DNA of 64,000 nt from an uncultured Acidobacteriota bacterium (GCA_902825875.1 CADECP010000016.1:85519-149518); one strand, 5' to 3'. Counted from the first letter of the stretch, positions 42,412 through 53,679 are shown. Notes: generated from the sequence alone by a model not told the origin. Numbers and translations are program-made.

Positions 42412-44313
42412 ATGAAAAAGCTGTTTGCTGTTTTTCCGTTCGCTTTGATTTCGTTCGTTATGAGTTGTTCAACCAGCCCAACCGAAAAGCCGAATCCACC
42501 AGCCGCGCAGGCTATTCAATTGGTCGAAGCGCGCGATGTGCATTCGTTTGCGAATCCGGCGCAGGTTCGCGTCAAACACGTGGATTTGAATCTGGATGTT
42601 TTGTTCGACCGCAAAGTCCTGAAAGGCTCAGCGACGCTGACCATCGAACGCAGACAAGCAGACGCGAACGAATTGAAACTCGACACGCGCGATCTGAAAA
42701 TTTTCAAGGCGGAAATTTCGGCCAAAGGCGACAACTTTGCTGCGACGAAATTCGCGTTAGGTGAAGCGGACAAAATTTTAGGCGCGCCGCTGACTGTGGA
42801 ATTGCCTGCTCAGGCGACAAAGGTTCGCATCGAATACGAAACCAGCCCGACGGCTTCGGGTGTGCAATGGTTGCAACCTGCACAGACTGCCGGAAAACAG
42901 CAACCTTACGTTTTCACTCAATCGCAGGCGATTCACGCGCGAAGCTGGATTCCTTTGCAGGATTCGCCCGGCGTGCGCGTGACTTATTCGGCCACGATTC
43001 GCACTCCGGCGGGCATTCGCGCGGTGATGAGCGCCGAAGAAGAAGACGGCGCGCCGAAGCTCGGCGAGTTTCAATTCAACATGCCGCAAGCCATTCCGCC
43101 TTATCTGATTGCTCTGGCGGCGGGCGACATCATGTTCAAACCGCTGGGTAAACGCACAGGCGTTTACACCGAACCGGCGATGATGGAAAAAGCCGCGAAG
43201 GAATTGGAAGACACCGAAAAGATGGTGGAAGCGACCGAGAAGCTTTATGGCCCGTATCGCTGGGGGCGTTACGACATTCTGGTTTTGCCGCCCAGTTTTC
43301 CTTACGGCGGAATGGAAAATCCGCGGCTGACGTTTGCCACGCCGACGATTCTGGCCGGAGACAAAAGTCTGGTGTCGTTGATTGCTCACGAACTGGCGCA
43401 TTCGTGGTCGGGCAATTTGGTGACGAACGCTACGTGGCGAGATTTCTGGCTGAACGAAGGTTTCACGACTTACCTGGAACGCCGCATCGTCGAAGCTGTG
43501 TATGGCCGCGACACCGAAGAAATGCAGGCGGTGTTGGGTCGCCAAACGCTGGAAGCCTTGCTGGCGAAATTCGACACGCGCGATCAAATTCTGCACGTTA
43601 ATCTGGATGGCCGCGACCCGGACGATGGTTCAACCGAAGTGCCGTATGAAAAAGGCGCGCTGCTGTTGCGTTACCTGGAAGAAACTGTTGGACGCGACAA
43701 GTTCGATCAATTCCTGAAAAGCTACTTTGATGCTTTCGCGTTTCAGAGCATCACAACGCCGGACTTCCGCGCTTATCTGCAAAAGAATCTGCTCGACACG
43801 AATCCGCAAGCGGCGGCAAAAGTTTCCGCCGAGTTGTTGGACGAATGGATGGAAAAACCGGGTTTGCCTGCTTCTGCGCCAAAACCTCAGTCGAATGCGT
43901 TTGGCAAAGTCGAAGCTCAGGCGAAATCGTGGTTGAGCGGAAAAGCTGCGGCAGGTTTGGAAACCAAACAGTGGACGACTCAGGAGTGGTTGCACTTTTT
44001 GAACTCGCTGCCCGCGCATTTGAACGAAGCTCAGATGAAAGATTTGGATCAGGCTTTCGGGATGACGAAAACCGGCAACGCCGAAATCGCTCACGTCTGG
44101 CTGTTGATTTCGATTCGGAGCAATTACGCGCCAGCGTTTCCACGATTGGAAGAGTATCTGACGACCATCGGCAGGCAGAAACTCATCCGTCCGTTGTACG
44201 AAGAACTGGCGAAAACTCCGGCAGGCAAACAACGCGCAAAAGCGATCTTCGCCAAAGCGCGCGCCGGGTATCATCCGATAGCTCAGGCAAGTGTGGGCAA
44301 GATTGTTCTTTGA
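42412..44313 (+). CDS. M1 family aminopeptidase, leukotriene-A4-hydrolase-like lipoprotein
   Basis: A 633-residue zinc metalloaminopeptidase with a lipoprotein signal (lipobox FVMSC, acylated C19) that probably places it in the periplasm. The exopeptidase motif GGMENP is at 299-304 and the zinc site HELAH (326-330) pairs with E349 in WLNEGFTTYLERR. The C-terminal helical domain (about 500-620) resembles the leukotriene A4 hydrolase C-terminal domain. Peptide trimming for nutrition or turnover is likely. A GAGAGG element precedes the start; a bidirectional terminator separates it from proS. Confidence 0.92.
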   Translation: MKKLFAVFPFALISFVMSCSTSPTEKPNPPAAQAIQLVEARDVHSFANPAQVRVKHVDLNLDVLFDRKVLKGSATLTIERRQADANELKLDTRDLKIFKAEISAKGDNFAATKFALGEADKILGAPLTVELPAQATKVRIEYETSPTASGVQWLQPAQTAGKQQPYVFTQSQAIHARSWIPLQDSPGVRVTYSATIRTPAGIRAVMSAEEEDGAPKLGEFQFNMPQAIPPYLIALAAGDIMFKPLGKRTGVYTEPAMMEKAAKELEDTEKMVEATEKLYGPYRWGRYDILVLPPSFPYGGMENPRLTFATPTILAGDKSLVSLIAHELAHSWSGNLVTNATWRDFWLNEGFTTYLERRIVEAVYGRDTEEMQAVLGRQTLEALLAKFDTRDQILHVNLDGRDPDDGSTEVPYEKGALLLRYLEETVGRDKFDQFLKSYFDAFAFQSITTPDFRAYLQKNLLDTNPQAAAKVSAELLDEWMEKPGLPASAPKPQSNAFGKVEAQAKSWLSGKAAAGLETKQWTTQEWLHFLNSLPAHLNEAQMKDLDQAFGMTKTGNAEIAHVWLLISIRSNYAPAFPRLEEYLTTIGRQKLIRPLYEELAKTPAGKQRAKAIFAKARAGYHPIAQASVGKIVL

Positions 44314-44330
44314 CGTTGGTCATTGAGCGC

Positions 44331-44373
44331 AAAAAAGCCGCAGAGAACGATCACGATTCTCTGCGGCTTTTTT
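44331..44373. terminator. Bidirectional Rho-independent terminator
   Basis: AAAAAAGCCGCAGAGAA (44331-44347) pairs with TTCTCTGCGGCTTTTTT (44357-44373) around a nine-base loop. A and T runs on both sides allow use for the M1 peptidase gene (plus) and proS (minus). Confidence 0.85.
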
Positions 44374-44389
44374 GTTTGAGGTACAGCTT

Positions 44390-46177
44390 TTACGCTACGA
44401 CGTTATTCAACGCTTGCAAGGCTTGCTGGATGCGTTGGGTTGCAATGGCAACAGCTTGATCCGCGGCCACGTCTTCGGAAGTTTTGGTGGCGCGGTCGTA
44501 AAATTCAACTTTGCCTTCTTTCAGCTTTTTGGGGCCGATGCGGATTTGGAACGGGAAGCCGACCAGGTCGGCGTCGTTCAATTTAACGCCTGCGCGTTCG
44601 TCGCGGTCGTCGTACAACACTTCAACACCGGCTTTTGTCAGTTCGCCGTAAATGCCGTCGGCAGTCGCTTTTACTTCGGCGTCTTTCATGTTCAACGGAG
44701 CCACCACAATCTGGAACGGCGCGATGGTGATCGGGAAAATGATTCCCGCGTCGTCGTTGTGGCGTTCGATGGCGGCAGCCAGAATACGCTCGACGCCGAT
44801 GCCGTAACTGCCCATCACAATCGGGACTTCTTTGCCTTCGGCGTTCAAAACCGAAGCGCCCATCGAGACGCTGTATTTCGTGCCGAGCTTGAAAATGTGG
44901 CCGACTTCCAGAGCTTTTGCGACGATCAATGTGCCGTCGCATTTCGGACAGCCTTCGCCTTCGACAACGGTTCGCAAATCCGCCCACGCGGTGACTTTGA
45001 TGTCGCGTTCAATGCTGACATTTCGCAAGTGGTGATCGTCAACGTTTGCGCCTGTGGTCATGTTTTTGCGACCGCGTAAAGCTTCGTCGGCGATGACAGG
45101 GACTTTGGTTACGCCCACCGCGCCGAGTGAACCGGCGTGCGCTCCCATCAAATCGAAAATTTCTTCAGGGTGAGCCGGACGAACGGCGGTCTGCTCCCAG
45201 CCGTCTTTGTTCACCAGTTTGGCAATCGCGTTGGAAAGTTTGGCGTCGTTGACTTGATGGTCTCCGCGCAGCAAAGCTAGAAACAGCGTGTTCTTGGCTT
45301 CGTTGCCTTTGGCCGCGACGGAAACATAAACCAAAGTTTTGATCTGTTTGTTGGCGGCCGCGCCACCAGCGAAGTTCACCAGATCGTCAATCGTGCGAAC
45401 TCCCGGCGTAGGGAATTTTTCCGCCGCGCCTGCGGCTTCGCCGTCGTCAACCGCCGGAATGCGCGATTGCGCTTTTTCGGTGTTCGCTGCGTACCGGCAT
45501 TTCGGACAGCTTGCCACCAGGTCTTCGCCCGCGTCGGTGTAAACCATAAATTCGTTCGACGCCGAACCGCCCATCGAACCGGAATCGGCTTCGACAATGA
45601 CGAAATCCAGGCCGCAGCGGCTGTAGACTTTGCAGTAGGCCGCGCGTTGATCGTCGAAGGCTTTGTCCAAACCGGCCTGGTCAATGTCGAAGGTGTAAGC
45701 GTCCTTCATCGTGAACTGGCGCACGCGCAGCAAACCGGATTTCGGGCGGGGTTCGTCGCGGAACTTGGTTTGAATCTGATACCAGACTTGCGGCAATTGT
45801 TTGTACGAACGCAGATGGTTGCGGGCGATGTCTGTGAAGGCTTCTTCGTGCGTCATGCCCAGACAGTAATCGCCACCTTTGCGGTCTTTCAGCCGGAACA
45901 TGTTCGGCCCCATCACGGACCACCGTCCGGAGGCTTGCCACAATTCCGCCGGATGCAGAGCAGGGAAGAAGAATTCCTGGCCACCGATGGCATTCATTTC
46001 CTGGCGGATGATGTCGGAAATTTTCAGCACCGAACGCTGAGCCAGCGGCAAGTAAGTGTAAATGCCCGCGCCCATCTGGCGCACCAATCCGGCGCGCAAC
46101 AGCAATTTGTGGCTGACGACTTCGGCGTCCGAAGGTTCTTCACGAAGAGTAGGGATAAAGTAAGTTGACCAACGCAT
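44390..46177 (-). CDS. proS: Proline--tRNA ligase
   Basis: Charges tRNA-Pro. The 595-residue length with an insertion domain between motifs 2 and 3 (about 225-390, [20 protein letters not shown] ... LVNKDGWEQ) marks the long bacterial type with a YbaK-like editing domain. Class II motifs are visible: [39 protein letters not shown] and [13 protein letters not shown]. The C-terminal anticodon-binding domain begins at about 480. A perfect 23-bp inverted repeat lies just upstream. Confidence 0.96.
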   Translation of the reverse strand: MRWSTYFIPTLREEPSDAEVVSHKLLLRAGLVRQMGAGIYTYLPLAQRSVLKISDIIRQEMNAIGGQEFFFPALHPAELWQASGRWSVMGPNMFRLKDRKGGDYCLGMTHEEAFTDIARNHLRSYKQLPQVWYQIQTKFRDEPRPKSGLLRVRQFTMKDAYTFDIDQAGLDKAFDDQRAAYCKVYSRCGLDFVIVEADSGSMGGSASNEFMVYTDAGEDLVASCPKCRYAANTEKAQSRIPAVDDGEAAGAAEKFPTPGVRTIDDLVNFAGGAAANKQIKTLVYVSVAAKGNEAKNTLFLALLRGDHQVNDAKLSNAIAKLVNKDGWEQTAVRPAHPEEIFDLMGAHAGSLGAVGVTKVPVIADEALRGRKNMTTGANVDDHHLRNVSIERDIKVTAWADLRTVVEGEGCPKCDGTLIVAKALEVGHIFKLGTKYSVSMGASVLNAEGKEVPIVMGSYGIGVERILAAAIERHNDDAGIIFPITIAPFQIVVAPLNMKDAEVKATADGIYGELTKAGVEVLYDDRDERAGVKLNDADLVGFPFQIRIGPKKLKEGKVEFYDRATKTSEDVAADQAVAIATQRIQQALQALNNVVA

Positions 46178-46189
46178 AACGATAATTGC

Positions 46190-46248
46190 GAAGGCGGAAT
46201 GATGAGTGATGAATTCTGCTCAAACTCATCACTCATCATTCCGCCTTC
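46190..46248. repeat. Perfect 23-bp inverted repeat upstream of proS
   Basis: Left arm 46190-46212 and right arm 46226-46248 are exact complements (GAAGGCGGAATGATGAGTGA and onward), with a 13-base loop. It lies between the methyltransferase stop and the proS start; no T run follows. Confidence 0.8.
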
Positions 46249-46260
46249 ATCATTTTCCTT

Positions 46261-46968
46261 TCAGTGTTTTTGGGCGATTGCAATGAGTGACAGGCCGCAC
46301 GGCGGGCCGATCCATTTTTCCAGGCGTAACAGCGGGACGAGTTTGTTGGCCAGATTGGCCTGGCCCGCGGGCAGGTAATCGCGTTTCAGCAAGCGTCCGT
46401 TGATGAACCAGGGCAGCATGGCCAGCAAGCTGAAAAACTTGGTTTCGATGACGCGAAATCCAACCTGTTCCAATTTGCCGGTCAGTTCGCGTTTGCTGTA
46501 GCGGCGAAAGTGGCCGACGGCTTTATCAAATTCGCCATACAGAAACTGGTGCGAAGGAACCAGCAAAGCCAGTTTTCCGCTGGGTTGCAGCACGTCGCGC
46601 ATCTGTTCCAACGCAAACAAATCGTCTTCGATGTGTTCCAGCACATTCAGGCAAACCACAGTCTCGAACGGATTGGCAACGATTTCCGGCTCGGCTTTGG
46701 CCATCAAATCGAATTTGCCTACGCTGACATTGGGATTGTCGCCGAACAAATTTTGCAGTTCGCTGCGATAAGCGGGAACCACGTCAGTCGCCATCACTTG
46801 CCGGTTGTTGGCACACAAAAATTGAGTGATGTTGCCGGTTCCAGACCCAACTTCGAGCACACGATTTCCGACAGATTCCGCAATCTGTTCGTAGAGCCAA
46901 AAATTGTAACGGTCGAGTTCGGCTAGCTGATTCAGCGTCGCCGTCAAAGCTAAACTTTCTTGTGCCAT
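46261..46968 (-). CDS. Class I SAM-dependent methyltransferase
   Basis: A 235-residue Methyltransf_11-type enzyme. The ATG at 46968 is preferred because the SAM-binding core follows at the normal distance; longer in-frame starts add unlikely basic sequence. Motif I is [16 protein letters not shown] (about residues 30-45), the acidic residue MATDVV closes strand 2, and [16 protein letters not shown] (about 100-115) is motif post-I/II with the EHIED signature of UbiE/sugar-linked methyltransferases. The C-terminus is hydrophobic around 175-215. The substrate is unknown; the gene is divergent from a GT-C-type membrane protein, so a glycolipid is possible. Confidence 0.85.
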   Translation of the reverse strand: MAQESLALTATLNQLAELDRYNFWLYEQIAESVGNRVLEVGSGTGNITQFLCANNRQVMATDVVPAYRSELQNLFGDNPNVSVGKFDLMAKAEPEIVANPFETVVCLNVLEHIEDDLFALEQMRDVLQPSGKLALLVPSHQFLYGEFDKAVGHFRRYSKRELTGKLEQVGFRVIETKFFSLLAMLPWFINGRLLKRDYLPAGQANLANKLVPLLRLEKWIGPPCGLSLIAIAQKH

Positions 46969-47135
46969 AAAACGCCTGTTGAATGGAGTTGCCGGAAAAT
47001 CGAGTCGTGGATAATGCCCGCTGGTTCGACACAAAGTCAAATTCCGTAACTTGCCGCGTCCATTGCGTGCGTTTGCGGCGATTTCTATAATCCCAGCGCA
47101 TCTACCGCTAAAGAATTCGTCGTTCAAGCAACCCA

Positions 47136-48974
47136 ATGAATCAATCAGAAAAACCTCCCACAGAAACTTTCGCGCGGGGCTTTGTGCGCGAAGACCGCCC
47201 TGCGCTGTTGGCGTTGACCGTGTTGTTTGTCGTGATGCTGGCATTGTCGTGGCAACGGTGGACTCAGCCGCTGTTGGATCACGGGCGCGAAATGAACCTG
47301 CCGACTCGCATCCTGGCCGGAGAAAATCTGTATGCAGACGTGCAGTTTCTGTATGGCCCGTTTGCGCCGCATTTCAACGCTCTGCTGTACAAACTGTTTG
47401 GAATCCAACTCGGCACGATCAAAGTCGCCGGAGCGGTGTGCGCGATGCTCATCTTGCTGATGATTTATTGGTTGTCGCGGCGATTGATGTCCGTTTGGGA
47501 ATCGGCGGCGGTGACGGCGTTGGTGATGGCGATTTGCGCGGTGAAATCCACTGCGAATTACATTCAGCCGTATGCTTATGCGGCGTTGTACGGAAGCGTG
47601 TTTGCGCTGGCTTCGCTGGTGTGCAGTGTTCGCTTTGTGCAACTTCGCCAATCCGGATTGATGATCTGGGCGGGCTTGTTTGCGGGCTTGTCGCTGATTT
47701 CCAAACCGGAAATCGCCTTGGCGGCGTGGGCGGCGGCGGGAACTGCGCTGCTGGCCGAAAGTTTCGTGCTGCGGCGACCGCTTGGCCGAGCGGCGCTGAA
47801 TTTCATCTGGCCGATGGCGGTAATTGTGGCTGCCAGTTATGGGTTGATCTTGCGCAACGTTTCGTTGGCAACGCTGCTTAACGACAACCACGTGCTGTTT
47901 TCGAATATGCCGCCGCAGTTGGTTTACTTCAATCGTCACATCAGCGGATTGGCGAAACTGCCGACTTCTTTGTGGTTTACTTTGACTGGAATTGCCGTTT
48001 TCACAATTTGGGCTGGTGGATGCGCGACCGTCGGAGCGGCGCTGGCGATTCGGCGACAAGGCTGGTTGCAAGCGTTGCGGTTGAGCGGTTTGGTTTTGCT
48101 GATCGGCGTTGCCGCGCGCGAAGCCGCCATCAAGTTTCTGGGAGTCGCCGACGATGTGACGCCTTTCGCTTCGGCCATTGTCGTGTTGCCGCTGGTGATC
48201 GGCGTGATTGCCTGGCGAATTTGGCAGGCGCGAACCGCCGAACAACCGATTGCCATCGAACAGCGAATCTTGATGGTGCTGGCCGTGTTCAGCCTGTTTT
48301 CGATGTTGCGCGCCGTGCTGAACGTGACTACGACCGGCCCTTATGCACCGTTTTTCGTTTCGACGCTGATCGTCGTTTACCTGTGTCTGCTGTTCCGAAC
48401 CGCTCCGGTGTTCCTTGTGCCTTCGCCGCAAGTCCGCTTGAAGGCTCAACAAGTCGCCGTCTGTTTGATCGCCTTGCTGGCAATCGGGCTGACGGTGAAT
48501 TCGGCCAAACGCTTTCGCACGATCAACACGTTTGAAGTTCAATCAGCGCGCGGCAGTTTTCTGACTTTGCCGGAAATCGGCGAACCGTTGCAGGCGGCCA
48601 TCAAATTTGCCGAAGAGCGCACTCAACCGGGCGATTACGTCCTGTCGTTGCCAATCGCCACGACGATCAATTTTATGGCGGCGCGTCCGTATCCGCTGCG
48701 CGAAGAAATCGTTCATCCCGGATTTCTTTCGGACGAAAAAGAATTCGACGCCATCGAACGCATCAAAGCCCGACGGGTTCCGCTGGTGCTGGTGGCAAAT
48801 CTGATTACGTCCGAATTCCGCGACCGCGTCTTCGGAGCCGATTACAACAAAGAGTTGATGCGCTGGATCACCGAAAATTACCACTTGGTGGCGCGCTTTG
48901 AATCCCGCCACAAACAGGGAGCCAATTTCGACAACGAACCGTTTTTCATTCTGGCTTACGAACGCAATCAGTAA
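47136..48974 (+). CDS. GT-C / glycosyltransferase family 39-like membrane protein
   Basis: A 612-residue protein with about 11 membrane helices. The first extracytoplasmic loop has [20 protein letters not shown], the acidic-arginine pattern of GT39/ArnT-type enzymes that use polyprenyl-phosphate sugars, and [20 protein letters not shown] follows as in that family. The C-terminal 130 residues are soluble and probably periplasmic. A sugar-transfer role is inferred. It is divergent from the methyltransferase gene. Confidence 0.8.
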   Translation: MNQSEKPPTETFARGFVREDRPALLALTVLFVVMLALSWQRWTQPLLDHGREMNLPTRILAGENLYADVQFLYGPFAPHFNALLYKLFGIQLGTIKVAGAVCAMLILLMIYWLSRRLMSVWESAAVTALVMAICAVKSTANYIQPYAYAALYGSVFALASLVCSVRFVQLRQSGLMIWAGLFAGLSLISKPEIALAAWAAAGTALLAESFVLRRPLGRAALNFIWPMAVIVAASYGLILRNVSLATLLNDNHVLFSNMPPQLVYFNRHISGLAKLPTSLWFTLTGIAVFTIWAGGCATVGAALAIRRQGWLQALRLSGLVLLIGVAAREAAIKFLGVADDVTPFASAIVVLPLVIGVIAWRIWQARTAEQPIAIEQRILMVLAVFSLFSMLRAVLNVTTTGPYAPFFVSTLIVVYLCLLFRTAPVFLVPSPQVRLKAQQVAVCLIALLAIGLTVNSAKRFRTINTFEVQSARGSFLTLPEIGEPLQAAIKFAEERTQPGDYVLSLPIATTINFMAARPYPLREEIVHPGFLSDEKEFDAIERIKARRVPLVLVANLITSEFRDRVFGADYNKELMRWITENYHLVARFESRHKQGANFDNEPFFILAYERNQ

Positions 48975-49066
48975 AGGCTCACAAAACTGTAACGGCTTTT
49001 CAGACGATTCGCGCAGCGAATAAGATACGCGCCGTTCACATCACACCAACACAAGGAGCAATCAAC

Positions 49067-49828
<762 letters not shown>

Positions 49829-49878
49829 GTTTGACTGTAAATTGAGTCAGGACAAGCTACATTGAGGCCCGGCGATCA

Positions 49879-49988
49879 AAACAGGATGGACAAGATTTTC
49901 GACAGGATTTACATGACCTTCAACGTTTGAACCGATTCAGCCGATGCTGAATCTTGTGAGTCCTGAAAAAATCGTGTCCATCCTGTTT
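49879..49988. repeat. Inverted repeat between SDR gene and sufU
   Basis: AAACAGGATGGACAAGATTT (from 49879) is mirrored by AAATCGTGTCCATCCTGTTT (to 49988), a 20-bp arm with one mismatch and a roughly 65-base spacer. It lies between two convergent genes. Confidence 0.65.
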
Positions 49989-50012
49989 CAAAGTCTTTTG
50001 CTCCGATTTGGC

Positions 50013-50483
50013 TTACGTGCCGTCGTCGGGTTGTTCAGTCGAAACAGATTCGTCTTTGCCTTCCAGCGCGGCGTGTAGCGTATGCCACGACAAGCTGGCG
50101 CATTTCACGCGGGCGGGGAATTCGCGAACGCCGGAGAGAATCTTCAATCGGCCAAGATGGTTTTCTTCGCTTTCAGGATCGAGTTCGCCTTTCACCATTC
50201 GATGAAATTCCTCGAACATCGTTTCGGCTTCTGCTTTGGATTTGCCTTTGACGGCGGCGGTCATCATCGAAGCCGAGGCTTTGGAAATCGCGCAGCCTTG
50301 TCCCTGAAACGCCACGTCTTTAATCGCTTCGCCTTCCATTTCCAAATACAAAGTCAGTTGGTCGCCGCACAGCGGGTTGTAGCCTTCCTGCCGGCGATTG
50401 GCCGTTTCCAGCACACGGAAGTTACGCGGTTTTTTGTTATGGTCGAGAATGACCTGTTGGTAGAGTTCGCTTAAGTCAGCCAT
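50013..50483 (-). CDS. sufU: SUF system Fe-S cluster assembly / sulfur-transfer protein SufU
   Basis: A 156-residue NifU-like protein. C39 and D41 (YNPLCGD), C64 (GQGCAISKASASMM) and C128 (ARVKCASLSWHTL) are the conserved residues of SufU, which shuttles sulfur from SufS in the SUF pathway. The ATG at 50483 begins the normal family sequence MADLSELYQQVILDHNKKPR; an upstream in-frame ATG at 50537 would translate a run of seven-base repeats. Those repeats (50484-50520) occupy the place of a Shine-Dalgarno, so none is seen. It is the last gene of the suf cluster, 85 bases after sufS. Confidence 0.94.
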   Translation of the reverse strand: MADLSELYQQVILDHNKKPRNFRVLETANRRQEGYNPLCGDQLTLYLEMEGEAIKDVAFQGQGCAISKASASMMTAAVKGKSKAEAETMFEEFHRMVKGELDPESEENHLGRLKILSGVREFPARVKCASLSWHTLHAALEGKDESVSTEQPDDGT

Positions 50484-50520
50484 AAGTCGGTAGTCGGTAG
50501 TCGGTAGTCGGTAGTCGGTG
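50484..50520. repeat. Tandem 7-bp repeat (TAGTCGG, about five units) at the sufU start
   Basis: The plus-strand unit TAGTCGG runs uninterrupted from about 50484 to 50520 and ends directly at the sufU start codon (minus strand). Unit-number changes would shift spacing to the start, not the frame of the protein. Confidence 0.85.
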
Positions 50521-50568
50521 AAAGCCAGTTTTATCAACCGACCACCAGCAACCGAACACTGCCCACCT

Positions 50569-51828
50569 TTAAGAAAAGACCTCTATCGTTTTCTGAATGC
50601 CTTCAGCCAGCGCGTCAATTTCTTCTTTGGTGTTGTAAAACGCGAAGGAAGCGCGCGCCGTGGCCGGAACGCCGAAGCGTTTCATCACAGGCTGCGCGCA
50701 GTGATGACCGGCGCGGACGGCGATGCCTTCCTGATCCAGAATCGTACCAATGTCATGCGGATGAATGCCGTCAATCGTGAACGACAAGACGCTGGCTTTT
50801 TCGCGCGCCGTGCCGATGAGCGTCACGCCGGGAATCGCGCCGATGGTTTCGGTGGCGTAATCCAGCAACTCCTGTTCGTAAGCGGCAATCTTGTCCAGGC
50901 CGATGCTGTTCAGATAATCAATCGCCACGCCCAAACCTATGCCGCCTTCGATGTTTGGCGTGCCGGCTTCCAGTTTGTAAGGCAGCGAGTTGTAAGTCGT
51001 CTTTTCAAAACTGACCGAAGCAATCATATCTCCGCCGCCGAAAACTGGTGGCATTGCTTCCAGCCAATGGCTTTTGCCGTAAAGCGTGCCGATGCCCGTC
51101 GGGCCGCACAGTTTGTGACCGGAAAAAGCGTAAAAGTCACAATCCAGATCGCGCACGTCCACTTTCAAATGCGGAGCGGCTTGAGCGCCGTCAATCAGCA
51201 CTGGAATGTCGTGGCTGTGCGCCAGTTCGATGATTCGTTTGACAGGATTGATCGTTCCCAGCGCGTTCGAGATGTGAGCGACGGCAACCAGCTTTACTTT
51301 GGAACTGAGCATCGCGGCAAATTCATCAATCAGTAATTCGCCAGCATCGTTGATCGGAATGATGCGAAGTGTTGCGCCGGTTTGTTCGCACAGCATCTGC
51401 CACGGAACTATGTTCGAGTGATGCTCCATCGTGGAGATGATGATCTCGTCTCCGGCGTGAACGAACTTGCGACCATAACTCAGCGCGACCAGATTGATGC
51501 CAGCCGTTGTGCCGCTGGTAAAGATGATTTCGTGCGAATCCGCTGCGTTGATGAAGTGCTGGATTTTGACTCGCGCGTCTTCGTATTCGCGCGTCGCCAA
51601 CTGACTGAGGTAATGAACTCCGCGATGAATGTTGGAGTTCTGTTCGGCGTAATACCGCGTCAGCGCGTCAATCACCATCTGCGGTTTTTGCGAAGTCGCG
51701 GCGTTGTCCAAATACACCAGCGGACGACCGTGAATCTTCTCGTTCAAGATCGGAAAGTCTTTGCGAATGCGTTCGACATCAAAATTGTTTTCTATCGGCG
51801 CGGCTTCGCGCCCAACAGCGGCTGACAT
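50569..51828 (-). CDS. sufS: Cysteine desulfurase SufS
   Basis: Group II PLP-dependent enzyme that mobilises sulfur from cysteine as a persulfide for the SufBCD scaffold. The 419-residue protein has the PLP-lysine segment [15 protein letters not shown] near residue 230 and the catalytic C377 in [10 protein letters not shown], characteristic of SufS. The start ATG follows the sufD stop immediately, with GGAGG inside the end of sufD, so the two are coupled. Confidence 0.96.
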   Translation of the reverse strand: MSAAVGREAAPIENNFDVERIRKDFPILNEKIHGRPLVYLDNAATSQKPQMVIDALTRYYAEQNSNIHRGVHYLSQLATREYEDARVKIQHFINAADSHEIIFTSGTTAGINLVALSYGRKFVHAGDEIIISTMEHHSNIVPWQMLCEQTGATLRIIPINDAGELLIDEFAAMLSSKVKLVAVAHISNALGTINPVKRIIELAHSHDIPVLIDGAQAAPHLKVDVRDLDCDFYAFSGHKLCGPTGIGTLYGKSHWLEAMPPVFGGGDMIASVSFEKTTYNSLPYKLEAGTPNIEGGIGLGVAIDYLNSIGLDKIAAYEQELLDYATETIGAIPGVTLIGTAREKASVLSFTIDGIHPHDIGTILDQEGIAVRAGHHCAQPVMKRFGVPATARASFAFYNTKEEIDALAEGIQKTIEVFS

Positions 51829-53163
51829 TTAATTGACCTCCAAACTTTGGTGCAGCTTGTCCAGCACCAACTTGTCCAAATGTTTGCGGACGGATTCCAC
51901 TTTGATTTTGCTGATGACGTCTTCGGCAAAACCGAAGGTCAGCAGAGCCTGCGCGCGTTCTTGAGGAATGCCGCGCGAAGCCAGGTAAAACAATTCGTCG
52001 CCTTCCAGTTGGCCGACAGTCGCTCCGTGAGAACACTTCACGTCGTCGGCAAAAATTTCCAGTTCGGGTTTCGTGTCTACGTGGGCTTCGGGCGAAAGCA
52101 GCAGGTTTTTGTTCAACTGTTTGGCGTCGGTTAGCAACGCGCCTTCGCGGACGAAGACTTTGCCGTTGAAAACCGCGCGGCCACTTCCATCCAGAATTCC
52201 TTTGTAAAGCTGGTGACTGTTGCAATGCGGTTTTTGGTGGTCAATCACGGTGTGATTGTCGGTGTGCTGATTGCCCGTGACGACGTACAAACCGTCAATC
52301 GTCGTTTCGATGTTTTCATCGCTGACGGCCACGTTCAGATTGTGACGCGCAAGCCGGCCACCGAGCGAAACGGAGTATGACGTGTAATTGCTTTTGCGCT
52401 GTTGGTGAATTTCGGTTGTGGCGACGTGAAAAGCGCGTTCGCTTTCTTCCTGCAAACGGTAATGATTCAGCACTGCGGCTTCGGCGGCGAAAACTTCGGT
52501 GATGGCATTGGTGAAGTAAACGCCTTCGTCCGGCGAAACGTAACTTTCAATCACGGTCGCAATCGCGGCTTCTTCGGCGACGATCAAGCTGCGCGGATGC
52601 GAAACCGTCGCCTCTGTCGAAGTCGAAATGAACAGCAAATGAATCGGCGTGGCGATGGCTTTACCTTTCGGAATGTGAACGAAAGCTCCGTCGCCAACGT
52701 TAGCGGTGTTCAGCGCCGTGAAGATTTGATCTCGGTAATCGGCGTAAACGCCCAGATGATTGCCGACCGTTTTGCCAAGCTCTGCCGGGACTTCAGCCAG
52801 ATTGCAGACAGTGACGCCGCCGGGCAGCGCGGTCACATCAGACAATTCGCGCGCAAACAATCCGTTGACGAAGACCAACTGAGAGCGGCGCGATTCGGCG
52901 AAGGTGAACGGCGCGATTGTTTCCGCCGTCAACCCGCCCAATTCCAAATCGAGCAATTGCCGAAACGCAGTTTTCAAAATCGGCGCGACGTTGGTGTATT
53001 TCCACGCTTCGACTCGTGCCGTCGGAAAGTCCAGAGCTTCAAAGTGTTCACCCGCCCGCTCGCGCAAATTCACCAGCCACGCCGGATCTTTCGTTTCACG
53101 TGTTTGGGCGAACAGTTTGTAAGCCGAAAAATGGTTTTCCTTCTCTTTTGCTGCTTGAGCCAT
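51829..53163 (-). CDS. sufD: Fe-S cluster assembly protein SufD
   Basis: Scaffold partner of SufB. The 444-residue protein has the SufB/SufD beta-helix pattern and the conserved C-terminal block DDVKCSHGATVGQLEGDELFY near residues 365-385 (the SHGAT histidine lies next to the SufB-binding surface). The N-terminal helical region starts MAQAAKEKENHFSAYKLFAQ. It begins 13 bases past the yoeB stop and continues without a gap into sufS. Confidence 0.95.
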   Translation of the reverse strand: MAQAAKEKENHFSAYKLFAQTRETKDPAWLVNLRERAGEHFEALDFPTARVEAWKYTNVAPILKTAFRQLLDLELGGLTAETIAPFTFAESRRSQLVFVNGLFARELSDVTALPGGVTVCNLAEVPAELGKTVGNHLGVYADYRDQIFTALNTANVGDGAFVHIPKGKAIATPIHLLFISTSTEATVSHPRSLIVAEEAAIATVIESYVSPDEGVYFTNAITEVFAAEAAVLNHYRLQEESERAFHVATTEIHQQRKSNYTSYSVSLGGRLARHNLNVAVSDENIETTIDGLYVVTGNQHTDNHTVIDHQKPHCNSHQLYKGILDGSGRAVFNGKVFVREGALLTDAKQLNKNLLLSPEAHVDTKPELEIFADDVKCSHGATVGQLEGDELFYLASRGIPQERAQALLTFGFAEDVISKIKVESVRKHLDKLVLDKLHQSLEVN

Positions 53164-53176
53164 AAATCAATTCAAC

Positions 53177-53440
53177 CTATTCGTAATGCGTCCACATACG
53201 CAAAATTTTGACGATCTTTTCCGTCTCAAAAACTTCGTAAACGAGCCTGTGCTTGATATTGATGCGTCGTGAATACGCTCCAGCCAGATCACCGAGAAGC
53301 TTTTCGTAAGGCGGCGGATTTTGGAAAGGGTTGCTGCCAAGTACGGCTAGCAGTTCTTCAGCTTTACGCTTCAACCCGGCACCGTCCAGCTTGCGCGCAT
53401 CTTTTTGGGCTTCCTTTGTGAAGACCAATTCCCAACTCAC
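53177..53440 (-). CDS. yoeB: Txe/YoeB family mRNA-interferase toxin
   Basis: The GTG at 53440 overlaps the antitoxin stop by four bases (GTGA) and gives an 87-residue product of family length; the 21-base longer form is less likely. The sequence has the RelE-superfamily pattern of YoeB: SWELVFTKEAQKDARKL at the N-terminus, KLLGDLAGAYSRRINIKHRL, and the C-terminal MWTHYE. The positions of the catalytic R in SRRINIKHR and the terminal H-Y are kept, so it may cleave mRNA on the ribosome. It is embedded between sufC and sufD in the same orientation. Confidence 0.9.
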   Translation of the reverse strand: MSWELVFTKEAQKDARKLDGAGLKRKAEELLAVLGSNPFQNPPPYEKLLGDLAGAYSRRINIKHRLVYEVFETEKIVKILRMWTHYE

Positions 53441-53679
53441 CAATCCAACTCCTTCGTGCATTCAGCCAACGGCGTATTCATCCCTTCACGGATTGATTCA
53501 CGCATTCCCGGAACTGACAGCAGATAAAGCGTTTCCTGAATCGAACGCCAGTCTGATTCAGCAACCAACACAACCTGCTCGTTTCCTCCCGTTATTTGAA
53601 TTGGTTCGTGAGACGTGGCCGTCTGAGCCATCAATCCTGCCAAATCAGATTGGGCTTCACGGACAGAAACTACTCGCAT
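53437..53679 (-). CDS. yefM: YefM/Phd family antitoxin
   Basis: An 80-residue antitoxin with the Phd/YefM N-terminal DNA-binding fold (MRVVSVREAQSDLAGLMAQT, PIQITGGNEQVVLVAESDW) and a C-terminal helix that neutralises the toxin (LLSVPGMRESIREGMNTPLA). A good GGAGG site is six bases upstream, overlapping the region just after the sufC stop (12-base gap). The toxin start overlaps its stop. The family represses its own promoter, but no separate promoter with strong boxes is visible here. Confidence 0.9.
   Translation of the reverse strand: MRVVSVREAQSDLAGLMAQTATSHEPIQITGGNEQVVLVAESDWRSIQETLYLLSVPGMRESIREGMNTPLAECTKELDW

Noticed and set aside
47145-48542. Long minus-strand frame opposite the GT-C-like gene
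   Set aside because: Glutamine/arginine/histidine-rich shadow of a membrane protein.
50484-50520. CRISPR-like repeat
   Set aside because: The unit is seven bases with no spacers, so it is a simple tandem repeat.
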